A DNA stretch of 64,000 bases from JAJAZB01 sp964244295 (GTDB taxonomy: Bacteria > Bacteroidota > Bacteroidia > Cytophagales > Spirosomataceae), in NCBI GenBank assembly GCA_964244295.1, contig CAXTIG010000017.1, positions 51,080 to 115,079 of the forward strand. Reading direction: 5' to 3'. Of the stretch, positions 49,505 to 57,921 are shown one piece after another (positions within the stretch are counted from its first letter, which is position 1; each line of letters opens with the position of its first letter). The notes under the pieces are model-generated. The model ran no database searches, was not told where the DNA came from, and saw nothing but the letters and a program-made list of their open reading frames with translations. The translations under genes were made by a program, and so were the position numbers.

Positions 49505-50668
49505 CTATCGGTTATCAATCAGCCCCCGTCCGCTCTTGCGGAGGGTGCCGTTTTCTTTCAGTTTAATGGCGAGTACGTCGAGGATGCCGTTGAGAAACTG
49601 CCCGCTTTTGGGCGTGGAGTATTCTTTGGCCACTTCGATAAACTCGTTGAGCGTGACCTTCACCGGAATGTTCGGAAAATGAAGCAATTCGGTCAGCGCC
49701 GCCGTGAGCAGCAGCCGGTCGGTGAGGGCCAGGCGGTCCAACTCCCAATTCTGTACCTGTTCGCGCACCAGGGTTTCGTAGTCGTCAGCGTAGAGCAAAC
49801 TTTGCCGAAGTAGGTCCTGAAAATAGTCGCGGTCGGCTTCCCAGGCGGGAGCGAGGGGTTGCAACTCGGCCTGACCGGTTTCGGCCACGGCCTTGAGCGT
49901 TTTCAGGCTCAGGCTGCGCACGATGTCGCGGTTTTCGTCCCAGTACAAATCCTGGTTTTCAAAGTACGACTCCCAGCGGTCGCTTCGAAACAGGAGCGTT
50001 TTCAACAAATTCTGAACCAGTAACACGTCCTCTTCGGGCGAGTGTGACGGTTTCCGGCAGTAAGCGATGAACCCGGCGTCGGCCCGAATCACGTCGCGGA
50101 AATGGGGGCGGATGAGCATCAGGCGGTCTTCGTCGCTCCAGCCCACGTTGCGGCGAATCGCTTCCGTGTGCAGGGGTTTCAACTGCCGCAGCGCCTCGAT
50201 GGCCGCGTTGCGGCTGAAAACCGTCGTCGGCAGCACGTCGGGCGTATCGTACTGGCGGCGGTCGTCGACCAGGGCGGCTTCGTCGCCGAGTTCGATGAGG
50301 AGCAGCAGCACTTTCAGGTAATACGCGTGGATGCGTTCGATTTCGTCGAGGGCGAGTTTGCTCAGGCGGAGCCGGTCCTGGCGGTTGCGTTCGCGGTAAA
50401 AAGCGAGGGCATCGCTGGCGGCGCGGCGGGCTTCGGCGGGCACGTCTTCCTCGCTGGTTTTGCCCTGGGCCTGTTCTTCGAAGGTCAGCGTTGCCAGTTG
50501 GCGCAGTCCTTCGAGGCGGGGCAGGTTCTGGGCGGCCATCACGTTGAGGTTCGGCTCGAAGGTTTGTTTGATCGAATCCAGGGCCAGGCTGTAGTTGGCG
50601 GCTTCGGCCTGACGGAGGGCGTAAAGCGTTTGCAGGACTTTAATGCGGAGCGTGCGCCGGTTGAGCAT
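49505..50668 (-). CDS. nusB: Transcription antitermination protein NusB (extended form)
   Basis: A 387-residue protein; the NusB fold is in the C-terminal third (REQVQNWELDRLALTDRLLLTAALTELLHFPNIPVKVTLNEFIEVAKEYSTPKSGQFLNGILD). The N-terminus LNRRTLRIKVLQTLYALRQAE is the start of the family's first helix. The long middle is the normal Bacteroidota extension. NusB binds boxA RNA with S10 for rRNA transcription. A -7 box lies 41 nt upstream. Confidence 0.93.
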   Translation of the reverse strand: MLNRRTLRIKVLQTLYALRQAEAANYSLALDSIKQTFEPNLNVMAAQNLPRLEGLRQLATLTFEEQAQGKTSEEDVPAEARRAASDALAFYRERNRQDRLRLSKLALDEIERIHAYYLKVLLLLIELGDEAALVDDRRQYDTPDVLPTTVFSRNAAIEALRQLKPLHTEAIRRNVGWSDEDRLMLIRPHFRDVIRADAGFIAYCRKPSHSPEEDVLLVQNLLKTLLFRSDRWESYFENQDLYWDENRDIVRSLSLKTLKAVAETGQAELQPLAPAWEADRDYFQDLLRQSLLYADDYETLVREQVQNWELDRLALTDRLLLTAALTELLHFPNIPVKVTLNEFIEVAKEYSTPKSGQFLNGILDVLAIKLKENGTLRKSGRGLIDNR

Positions 50669-50708
50669 TTCTCAGAAATGGGGGTTGGTCAAAGAACGTT
50701 TGGTGGGG

Positions 50709-50716
50709 CAAAGGTA
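50709..50716 (-). promoter_or_regulatory. nusB -7 box TACCTTTG
   Basis: Exact match on the minus strand, 41-48 nt before the nusB ATG. Confidence 0.6.
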
Positions 50717-50811
50717 GGGAATTTTCGTGGGGTTGCTGGAAGGATGAACCTGGTTTGCTTTTGAAAAAAGAGGGAGTTATTACGGTCCGAGGTCCGTCCA
50801 GATCGGTCCTC

Positions 50812-50819
50812 TATATTTG
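50812..50819 (+). promoter_or_regulatory. -7 box TATATTTG of the restriction-modification genes
   Basis: Exact match 18-25 nt before the methyltransferase ATG. The preceding bases hold a GGTCCGAGGTCCG short direct repeat that could be an operator. Confidence 0.55.
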
Positions 50820-50836
50820 TCGAAATCCTCTTCCCA

Positions 50837-51700
50837 ATGCAGATTAACACGGACATTTTCCTCGGCGACTGCCGCGAAGAGCTAAAAAAGCTGCCTGATA
50901 ATTCAATTGACCTTATCATCACTTCGCCACCCTATGCCGACCAGCGTAAGGGCACTTATGGGGGCATCCACCCCGATAAATACGTCGAATGGTTCCTGCC
51001 AATTACCGAGCAATTGCTCCGGGTGCTTAAGCCTACGGGTACTTTCATTCTGAATATCAAGGAGAAAGCGTTAAACGGAGAGCGGCACACGTATGTGCTT
51101 GAGTTGATTATTGCCATGCGTAAACAAGGTTGGCTCTGGACGGAAGAACTCATCTGGCATAAGAAGAACTGCTACCCCGGTAAATGGCCGAACCGTTTCC
51201 GTGATTCCTGGGAGCGGCTACTCCAGTTTAACAAGAGCAGAAAATTCAATATGTACCAGGAAGAAGTGATGGTGCCGATGGGCGATTGGGCTAAAAGTCG
51301 ATTAAAAAACTTATCAGAAACCGATAAAATTCGTGATAATTCAAAAGTTGGAAGTGGCTTTGGGAAAAATATTTCTAATTGGATGGATCGTGACAAAGCC
51401 TATCCTACCAATGTTCTTCATTTGGCTACAGAATGCAGCAATAAAAATCATAGCGCTGCTTTCCCTGAAGAATTACCGGAATGGTTTATTAAACTTTTTA
51501 CGAAGCCTGGTGATACGGTATTGGATCCGTTTATGGGATCAGGTACTACGCTTTACGTTTCTCAACGTATGAAACGCAATTCATTCGGAATAGAAATTCT
51601 TCCTGAATACTTTGAAATTGTAAAGAAAGAACTGAAACCGACCGAACAACTTTACCTTTTTGAATCTCAACCAACTTATGAACCAGTTGAAGCAGAGTGA
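50837..51700 (+). CDS. Beta-class DNA methyltransferase (probably N4-cytosine)
   Basis: A 287-residue methyltransferase with catalytic motif TSPPY at residues 30-34 and the AdoMet-binding motif DPFMGSGTT near residue 231-239, the motif order of beta-class enzymes. SPPY rather than DPPY points to N4-methylcytosine. It should protect DNA from the nuclease encoded by the overlapping next gene. Base composition changes inside the gene: the first half is near 50 % GC, the second half clearly lower, unlike the flanking genes near 60 %. Recognition site unknown. Confidence 0.9.
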   Translation: MQINTDIFLGDCREELKKLPDNSIDLIITSPPYADQRKGTYGGIHPDKYVEWFLPITEQLLRVLKPTGTFILNIKEKALNGERHTYVLELIIAMRKQGWLWTEELIWHKKNCYPGKWPNRFRDSWERLLQFNKSRKFNMYQEEVMVPMGDWAKSRLKNLSETDKIRDNSKVGSGFGKNISNWMDRDKAYPTNVLHLATECSNKNHSAAFPEELPEWFIKLFTKPGDTVLDPFMGSGTTLYVSQRMKRNSFGIEILPEYFEIVKKELKPTEQLYLFESQPTYEPVEAE

Positions 51701-52424
51701 TATCACTGAATACGTTGAAAAGAATATCGGCATATTTCACGAGAAACGGATACAAAGCCTTGATAGCCTACGATTGACTCAGGTACTCAGGCGGAAGAAT
51801 CCTTATCTTTTCAAGGCTAAGTATGTGCTTACTGCTGACCAAATTATCAAAAGTTTGGTAGATGCTCACATTTCGTCAAATGAAGAAACTATATTCGGCG
51901 ATTGGCTTGAAGGATTAGCCATATTTATAAACCAAAAGGTTTACAACGGGAGAAAGTCAGGTATAGAAGGTGTCGATCTTGAATTCGATTATGATGAAAT
52001 TCGATATATAATTACAATTAAATCAGGGCCTAATTGGGGCAATAGTGGACAGATAGGAAAAATGACAACTGATTTTAAAACTGCCAAAAAGATTTTACGA
52101 ACGAGTAATTCAAAAATTAATGTTGTTGCAGTAAACGGTTGTTGCTACGGACGTGATAATAATCCGGACAAAGGCGATTATTTTAAATATTGTGGACAAC
52201 GTTTTTGGGAATTCATTTCTGGTGATTCAGCTATGTATGCTGAAATTATTGAACCTTTAGGTTATGTGGCTAAAGAACGAAATGATGATTTTCTGAAATC
52301 ATATTCTCAAATGCTCAATAAATTCACCAGAGAATTCACCATTAGTTTTTGCCTGGAAAATGGTGCAATTGACTGGTCTAAATTAATACGCTTTAATTCA
52401 GGAATGGACGATCTGAAAATTTAG
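51678..52424 (+). CDS. PmeII-like type II restriction endonuclease
   Basis: A 248-residue protein that overlaps the methyltransferase end by 23 bp. It resembles the PmeII family: HEKRIQSLDSLRLTQVLRRK, NPYLFKAKYVLTADQIIKSL, ISSNEETIFGDWLEGLAIFIN and NVVAVNGCCYGRDNNPDKGDY are typical blocks. The likely PD-(D/E)xK centre is VDLEFDYDEIRYIITIKSG (about residues 98-116). I chose the ATG at 51678; a TTG at 51660 is possible. GC is low (about 36-40 %), so the pair was probably acquired. It cuts unmethylated DNA at an unknown site. Confidence 0.82.
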   Translation: MNQLKQSDITEYVEKNIGIFHEKRIQSLDSLRLTQVLRRKNPYLFKAKYVLTADQIIKSLVDAHISSNEETIFGDWLEGLAIFINQKVYNGRKSGIEGVDLEFDYDEIRYIITIKSGPNWGNSGQIGKMTTDFKTAKKILRTSNSKINVVAVNGCCYGRDNNPDKGDYFKYCGQRFWEFISGDSAMYAEIIEPLGYVAKERNDDFLKSYSQMLNKFTREFTISFCLENGAIDWSKLIRFNSGMDDLKI

Positions 52425-52676
52425 CATTTTTGAATTCTGGTTTCTCTAACGTATTTGGGCCGCTCATCTCACGTAGCTATCAAAAAGACGCTGTATTCTA
52501 TGTAGGCGTACTGAAAGGAACGACGCTTTTGCAAAAAGTACCGAAGCGCAACAACTGTAGAAAACGTGAATTCCGCCAGTGTACTGTCTCAATTCACGTT
52601 AATTCAGCCAGTACACTGGCGGAATTAACGTTTTTGTGGAAAATCAACGAACCAGTTAGCTTCGGAGCACTTCCCC
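52425..52676. other. Gap after the restriction gene
   Basis: 252 bases with no gene I believe in; the short plus-strand frame here overlaps the end of corA and has no conserved feature. It contains the palindrome at 52564-52631, after which composition returns to that of the host. Confidence 0.5.
52564..52631. repeat. Palindrome AATTCCGCCAGTGTACT at edge of R-M island
   Basis: 17-bp exact arms (52569-52585, 52610-52626), flanked by AACGTG/TTAACG. It marks the right edge of the low-GC block. Confidence 0.8.
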
Positions 52677-53621
52677 TCAAATCCACCCCTGCCGCTTAAA
52701 AAACAGGAGCACGCCCACCGACGATAGCACCATCAACCCCAGCGCAAACCAAAATCCGTAGGGATCGGTCAGCAGGGGAACCCGCTCGTGGTTCATGCCG
52801 AAAATGCCCGCGATGAGCGTGGGCGGGAGGAAGGCGATGGTCCAAACGGTGAAGATTTTGATGATCTTGTTTTGCTCCAGGTTGATGAGTCCCGTGAAGG
52901 TGTTCTGGAGGTATTCGAGCCGCTCGAAATTGAAGGTGGAGTAGTCGAGCAGCGAGTTGACGTCTTTCAAAATGATCCGCAGGTGCTCCTTTTGTTCTTC
53001 GGGAAACAGCCAGCTCCGCAACACGCCCGACAGCACGCGCTGCTTGTCGATGATGGTTTCGCGGAGCATCATCGTGGTTTCCTGAAGGTGGTTGATCCGC
53101 AGCAGCGCGTCCTGACTGGCTTTCTCTTCCGACTTGAGCGACTTGCTCAATACGGTCACGTCGCGGCTGATGCCTTCGAGCAGGTCGGCGTCGGCTTCGA
53201 TGCGGGTTTCGAGCAACACCAGGAACAAATCCGCGCCGGAGTGGAGGTTATCGCTGCTGACTTTCATTTTCCGCACTGTATCGGCGAAGGTTTTCGAGTC
53301 GCCCCGCCGGTAAGTGAAAAGCAGGCCGTTTTTTAAAATAAACGACACCGGGTAGCTGTGGTAGCCGTCGGCGTCGAGGCGCAGAAAGTTGGAATTGGCG
53401 TTGAGCGTGTCCGACTGCTCGAAAAACCGGGCGCTGCTTTCAATTTCGACGATTTCCTGGGGCGTTTGAAAACTCACGTCGCACCTGCTTTCGATCCATT
53501 CTTCCTCTTCCTGGCTGGCCGACTGGAGATCGACCCACAGCACGTTGGGGAGGTTGGTCAATTCGCGCACGTCGTTTTCGCGCTTGATTTGCCGCCCGTC
53601 TTTGTAATGAATTCTGACCAT
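52677..53621 (-). CDS. corA: CorA-family magnesium transporter
   Basis: A 314-residue protein with a large cytoplasmic N-terminal domain and two C-terminal spans: IIKIFTVWTIAFLPPTLIAGIFGMN with the GMN selectivity motif at the outer mouth, and YGFWFALGLMVLSSVGVLLFF. It forms a pentameric Mg2+ (or Co2+/Ni2+) channel. The final RQGWI is basic. Start ATG at 53621. Confidence 0.94.
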   Translation of the reverse strand: MVRIHYKDGRQIKRENDVRELTNLPNVLWVDLQSASQEEEEWIESRCDVSFQTPQEIVEIESSARFFEQSDTLNANSNFLRLDADGYHSYPVSFILKNGLLFTYRRGDSKTFADTVRKMKVSSDNLHSGADLFLVLLETRIEADADLLEGISRDVTVLSKSLKSEEKASQDALLRINHLQETTMMLRETIIDKQRVLSGVLRSWLFPEEQKEHLRIILKDVNSLLDYSTFNFERLEYLQNTFTGLINLEQNKIIKIFTVWTIAFLPPTLIAGIFGMNHERVPLLTDPYGFWFALGLMVLSSVGVLLFFKRQGWI

Positions 53622-53858
53622 GAAAAAGAAAGCGGTTCGGTGGGTTGCTCACTAGGTAAGTCGATTACCCCGGCCCGAAAACACGTTTTACGGGCTGGTA
53701 AAATAAGGACGAAATCAGCGAAAAACCGGGCTTGGGGACGATTTGCCCGTGCGGGAATAATTTTCTACACCCCACCCAAAAAAGGGTTTCCTGCGTATCT
53801 GGAATAAGAATTTAGCGGATTGATGGCAGTTTCGTTCCCCATCTAATTTCTTCCTGCC

Positions 53859-54026
53859 ATGCGTAGACTCATTATTTTTATCGCCATTGTCTTTGCGGCC
53901 TTCATCATCTGGGCCGTGGTAGGCAGCCTGCTGACCGGCAACGACGCCTCACTCGACAAAGGCATCGGGGCCACCAATCCCGCTGATTCGACCCAGAAAG
54001 TAGCCGACGATACGCTGAAACGGTAA
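53859..54026 (+). CDS. Small single-span protein, 55 residues
   Basis: MRRLIIFIAIVFAAFIIWAVVG then a polar tail ending VADDTLKR: a 55-residue protein with one membrane segment and an extra-membrane region containing SLDKGIGATNPADSTQ. A terminator follows at 54041. The ATG is preceded by no clear -7 box. It looks real because of its strong hydrophobic segment and a dedicated terminator, but I know no family. Confidence 0.6.
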   Translation: MRRLIIFIAIVFAAFIIWAVVGSLLTGNDASLDKGIGATNPADSTQKVADDTLKR

Positions 54027-54040
54027 GTCAGCCTGAATTA

Positions 54041-54077
54041 AAAATGCCCCAGTGCTTTCGGCACCGGGGCATTTTTT
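54041..54077 (+). terminator. Terminator after the 55-residue gene
   Basis: AAAATGCCCC-AGTGC...GCACC-GGGGCATTTTTT; strong stem, T run. Confidence 0.9.
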
Positions 54078-54120
54078 GTGGGAAATACTTCGATAGTAGT
54101 TTCCTGGTTTTCCCTCCATT

Positions 54121-54229
54121 TTGTCATCCTGGAAGGACCTTTTTGGACTGCCGGACAATTGGTGATGGGCTACCGCTGGGTCACCGGCCAACTGTCCGGT
54201 AGTTCAACAAGGTCCTTCCAGGATGACAA
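54121..54229. repeat. TGTCA-type palindrome, 20-bp arms
   Basis: Exact arms TTGTCATCCTGGAAGGACCT (54121-54140) and its complement (54210-54229). The loop holds CGGACAATTGG / CCAACTGTCCG, a second stem. Confidence 0.9.
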
Positions 54230-54269
54230 ACTACAGGAAACCGGGATACTTTAACGAACCAAGCCCGAT

Positions 54270-54557
54270 TCAATCCGCCGAAGGGCGACCATCGGCGTTG
54301 CCCGAATGGTTGGCTTTCCGCATTTCCTTCACCGAAATGTTGTGCAGTTCGGCCTGGTCGGTGGCGCTTAGTTTATCGTCCAGGTCTTCGTCATCTTTGG
54401 GAGCGGGCACTTCTTCGTCGCCGTCCCGAACGTCGCTGTTGATGTTTTCCCGACCGGGTTCGTACACGTCGGATTTATTCTGAACGCCTTGCTGCGAAGG
54501 CAGGGGGGGCGTATCGCCGGGCTGGTTGCCCAAGCTCGTGCTGCCGGGTCTGATCAT
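54270..54557 (-). CDS. Hydrophilic acidic protein, 95 residues
   Basis: The frame from the ATG at 54557 (MIRPGSTSLGNQPGDTPPL) gives a 95-residue protein rich in Asp, Glu, Pro and Gly with no hydrophobic segment (DVRDGDEEVPAPKDDEDLDDKLSATDQAEL). It follows macA on the same strand by about 100 bp. Probably disordered; no family recognised. Could be a non-coding frame, but codon use looks normal. Confidence 0.5.
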   Translation of the reverse strand: MIRPGSTSLGNQPGDTPPLPSQQGVQNKSDVYEPGRENINSDVRDGDEEVPAPKDDEDLDDKLSATDQAELHNISVKEMRKANHSGNADGRPSAD

Positions 54558-54663
54558 GGCTGTGAATGGTTTAGTTCGGGGAAAAGGGGGAACAAAACCA
54601 TGCCAGGGGAGGAAGGGGAATAGGGGAAAATCCCTTTCTCCCCTTTCCTCCATTCTCCCTGAT

Positions 54664-56052
54664 TTATTCCTTCTTCTCCTTCGGGTCAGCCTTTTTCACG
54701 GCCACGAGTTCGCCGTCTTTCAAGCGTTTAGAAACGACCAGGAAAGGGCCAGACACGACCACCTCGCCTTTTTTTAGCCCTTCTTTGATCTCGATGTTTT
54801 CAAAATCGGAAATGCCCGTTTTCACTTTGCGGAGTTGCACTTTCGTGCCGTTGCGCACGAAGACCACCTCCTGCGGTTTTTCGTTGGTTTTGCCCTTCGG
54901 GGCTTCCGCCGTCGTGTTGTCGTCGCCTTCGGTGGGTTCGGCGGCGGGCTTGCCGGAGGCATCGCCCCTGGTGGTGACGGCGGCAATGGGCACCGATAGC
55001 ACGCCCGGTTTCCGCTCGGTGATGATCTCGACGGAGGCCGTCATGCCGGGGCGCAGCGGGAAGGCTTTTTTGTTTTTAGGGTCGATCAAATCGCGGTATG
55101 AACTGCGCAGGATGCGAATTTTTACCTCGAACTCGGTCACGGCATCGGTCGAAGTGGAGGCCGCCGACAAGCCCCCGCTGCCGTTGGCGGTGTTGGCCAT
55201 TTCGGTCACGATGCCCTTGAACTTCCGGCCCGAATACGTGTAGGCATCCACGTCGATCAGCACCGTGTCGCCGAGGCTTACCCGCACGATGTCGTTTTCG
55301 TTCACGTTCACGCGCACTTCCATGTTGTTGAGGTTGGCGATGCGCAGCAGTTCGGTACCGGCCATTTGCGACGTACCCACCACACGCTCGCCGAATTCGA
55401 CGGCCAGTTTCGACACCGTTCCGCTCGACGGCGCGTAAATCGTGGTTTTCCGCAGGTTTTCCGAGGCGTCGCGCAGCCCGGCTTCGGCGCTCTGCACGTT
55501 AAACCGGGCGGCTTCCACGTTGGCTTTGGCCGATTCTACGTCTTGCTTCGCCACGCGAAAATTGGCGTCGGAGGTTTCGTAATCTGCGTCCGAAATCACT
55601 TTGTCGGCGTAAAGCTTTTTGTTTCGGTTAAAATCGGCGTTGGCGCGCACCAGCCGGGCTTCGGCCTGGGCAATGGACGAACGACTCTGCTCGTAGTTGG
55701 CCTTCGTTTGGTTGACCGTCGCCCGCGCCCGCGCCAGCAGCGACTCGTAGTTGTCGGGGCGGATTTTGAGGAGCAACTGGCCCTTGGTCACGCTGTCGCC
55801 TTCGGCTACGTTGAGGGCGATGATTTCGCCGGGCACGTCGGGCGTAATTTTGACTTCGATTTCGGGTTGCACCTTGCCGGAGGCGCTCACGCGCTCGGTG
55901 ATGTCGCTGGTGCCCACCGTGGCGAAGGTCACTTCGGTGGAAGTTGGCTGGCCGATCCAGCCCGCCGATTTGGCCGCCATCAGCCCGCCCAGGAGCACGA
56001 TGATCAGCACGCCCAAAACCCACCAGATTCGATTTGAAGATTTCTTAGCCAT
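54664..56052 (-). CDS. Periplasmic adaptor of an efflux pump (MacA/HlyD type)
   Basis: A 462-residue membrane-fusion protein. N-terminal span IWWVLGVLIIVLLGGLMAA, then a barrel-lipoyl domain (VSASGKVQPEIEVKITPDVPGEIIALNVAEGDSVTKGQLLLKI), a long coiled-coil hairpin (LLARARATVNQTKANYEQ...) and a second lipoyl half (IYAPSSGTVSKLAVEFGERVV), followed by barrel domains and a Lys/Glu tail. It connects an inner-membrane ABC or RND pump to TolC, whose gene lies upstream. No pump gene is in the window downstream of it. Confidence 0.9.
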   Translation of the reverse strand: MAKKSSNRIWWVLGVLIIVLLGGLMAAKSAGWIGQPTSTEVTFATVGTSDITERVSASGKVQPEIEVKITPDVPGEIIALNVAEGDSVTKGQLLLKIRPDNYESLLARARATVNQTKANYEQSRSSIAQAEARLVRANADFNRNKKLYADKVISDADYETSDANFRVAKQDVESAKANVEAARFNVQSAEAGLRDASENLRKTTIYAPSSGTVSKLAVEFGERVVGTSQMAGTELLRIANLNNMEVRVNVNENDIVRVSLGDTVLIDVDAYTYSGRKFKGIVTEMANTANGSGGLSAASTSTDAVTEFEVKIRILRSSYRDLIDPKNKKAFPLRPGMTASVEIITERKPGVLSVPIAAVTTRGDASGKPAAEPTEGDDNTTAEAPKGKTNEKPQEVVFVRNGTKVQLRKVKTGISDFENIEIKEGLKKGEVVVSGPFLVVSKRLKDGELVAVKKADPKEKKE

Positions 56053-56068
56053 GATTTTTGTAAATTCT

Positions 56069-56189
56069 TGTCATCCAGAGCGCAGCGAAGGACCTCGTTG
56101 AACAACCGAATAATCGGCTGTTGGCTACCAGGGTTAGCGATAAACTGTCCGGTCGTCCAACGAGGTCCTTCGCTGCGCTCAGGATGACA
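56069..56189. repeat. TGTCA-type palindrome between tolC and macA
   Basis: 32-bp arms (56069-56100, 56158-56189) with one mismatch, beginning TGTCATCCAGAGCGCAGCG. It would sit as a large stem in a shared transcript. Confidence 0.9.
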
Positions 56190-56203
56190 GCATGTAGGGA
56201 GGG

Positions 56204-57670
56204 TTAAAACGACAGTGGTTTATTTTGGTAAAAATCCAGAATCTTGGTTCTGAAAATGTAATCGTACTTGGCCTGCACCAGGTTGGCGCGGGCGCGGTCA
56301 AGGTTGGTTTTGGCCAGGTTGTAGTCCACCGAGTTGATCGCCCCGGCGTTAAATCGGCTCTCCGATGCCTTGAAGGCTTGTTCCAGCGATTGCACCTGTA
56401 CGGTGGTGGCCGTGAAGCGCTTCTGGGCGGCGATCATGTTGGTGTAGGCTTGCTCGATGGTTTGGCGGAGTTGGAGCTTGGCCAGGTCCGACTGGTAGCG
56501 CAGGTTGTCCTGGGTGAGTCTGGCCCCGGCCACGCGCAGGCGAGCCTGGTAGTTGTTGAAAATTGGGATCCGCAGGCTCAGGCTCAGGTTAATGTTGTAG
56601 TTGGTACTCAACTGGTCGAAGTACGAAATCTTCTCGGCACTCAGGCTCGGTTGCTGGGTCACGAACGTGATGGGGGTGGGTACGCCGTCGGGCGAAATCA
56701 CGGTGGCGGTTTGGGTTACGTCCACCAAGCCCCCGAGTACCCGGCGCTGGGCGGCGCTGGAGTAGTTGGTCGAGAAGTTGCCGGTGAAGAGCAGCGTCGG
56801 TAGCAAACTCCCCCGTGCCACTTCCAAGGCGCGGCCCGCGCTCAGAATCCGAAAATCAGCGGCTTTTACGACGGGCTGATTGCCCACGGCGGCGGCGTAC
56901 ACCTGGTCGGGCGTGGCGTCGTACGAGCCGTCGGGGGGGGTGATGCTGATGCGGTCAACCTGGATGTCCTGGTTGGCGTTGACGTTGAGCAGTTGCAACA
57001 GATTGACTTTCCCGATGGTGAGGTTGTTCTCGGCGTTTACCACCGAAAGTTCGTCGTTGGCCAGTTGGGCGCGCAGGTCGAAGGCGTTGGCCTGGGGGAG
57101 TGACCCGGCCCGCACCAGTTTTTCGGTGCGTTCGAGTTGCAGGCGGCTTACGTCCACCTGGCTGCGGGCAATGGTAAGCTGGTCTTCGTAATTGAGAATT
57201 TGCAAATACCCCAGCACGACATTCAGCGACGTTTGCTGCTTGGTGTTTTCCACGTCCTGTTGGGTGGCTTGCAGGGCAAATTCATTTTGTTTGATGGTGT
57301 TTTTCAGTTGCCCGCCGGCGAACAGCGTCGTGCTCGAATTGAGGTTGTAGCTGTTAAACGTAATCTGCTGGTTGACGTAGCTGTTGGTAAACGGGTCGAT
57401 GCCCCGGCCAAAACTCGTCCCTGGCCCACTGATGCTGGCGTTGGCGTTGGGCAGGCGGTTGTACCGCGATTGGTTGAGGGTGATCCGGTCGTTTTCGACC
57501 TGTACCTGCCCTTGCTTGATCTGGAGGTTGTTGGCCAGGGCAATGTCGATGGCCTGCTGGAGGCTGATCCGCTCCCCGGCGGGCACGGAAGCCTGCACCG
57601 CCGGAACCTGCTGGGCAAAGCCCGGTAAACCAAGCAGGATGAGAAAACTAAAAAGGAACGAGTTCTTCAT
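56204..57670 (-). CDS. TolC family outer-membrane efflux protein
   Basis: A 488-residue protein with signal peptide (FLFSFLILLGLPGFAQ) and the duplicated helical hairpin architecture of TolC: ISLQQAIDIALANNLQIKQG starts the first half, SLSLRIPIFNNYQARLRVAGARL the second. It forms the trimeric outer-membrane channel for the adaptor encoded downstream. I chose the ATG at 57670, directly before the signal peptide. Confidence 0.93.
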   Translation of the reverse strand: MKNSFLFSFLILLGLPGFAQQVPAVQASVPAGERISLQQAIDIALANNLQIKQGQVQVENDRITLNQSRYNRLPNANASISGPGTSFGRGIDPFTNSYVNQQITFNSYNLNSSTTLFAGGQLKNTIKQNEFALQATQQDVENTKQQTSLNVVLGYLQILNYEDQLTIARSQVDVSRLQLERTEKLVRAGSLPQANAFDLRAQLANDELSVVNAENNLTIGKVNLLQLLNVNANQDIQVDRISITPPDGSYDATPDQVYAAAVGNQPVVKAADFRILSAGRALEVARGSLLPTLLFTGNFSTNYSSAAQRRVLGGLVDVTQTATVISPDGVPTPITFVTQQPSLSAEKISYFDQLSTNYNINLSLSLRIPIFNNYQARLRVAGARLTQDNLRYQSDLAKLQLRQTIEQAYTNMIAAQKRFTATTVQVQSLEQAFKASESRFNAGAINSVDYNLAKTNLDRARANLVQAKYDYIFRTKILDFYQNKPLSF

Positions 57671-57819
57671 GAAAAGCTGCATTTCGCTGGTCAATCTTAC
57701 GACGCGACGGCGGCAAGCGCTACCCGTTTTTGGATAAACGGCGGAAAACGCCGGATGAAGCCCGGAAGGGCGGGGCGGGTTGACCGTTGGTGAAGCGAGT
57801 CTATTCAGCGATTAAAAAC

Positions 57820-57885
57820 CCGTAGTTTCCCGGAGTGAATCCGTAGTTTTACGCGGTAAGCCGTCAGGCCAGGGCCGTATTTTTG
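57820..57885 (+). promoter_or_regulatory. Lipoprotein 1 promoter with two CCGTAGTTT direct repeats
   Basis: CCGTAGTTT at 57820-57828 and 57841-57849 are 21 bp apart (two helical turns) upstream of the -7 box TATTTTTG at 57878-57885. The spacing suggests binding of a dimer or two monomers on one face of the DNA. The gap upstream of lipoprotein 2 has a similar AAAAACCCGT(A/G)G stretch. Confidence 0.45.
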
Positions 57886-57921
57886 CCCTGTTTTTTATCA
57901 ATCTCAACCCAATTTCTACCC

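Noticed and set aside
52430..52699. Short plus-strand frame after the restriction gene
   Set aside because: No conserved feature, crosses a palindrome, and overlaps the C-terminal coding part of corA.
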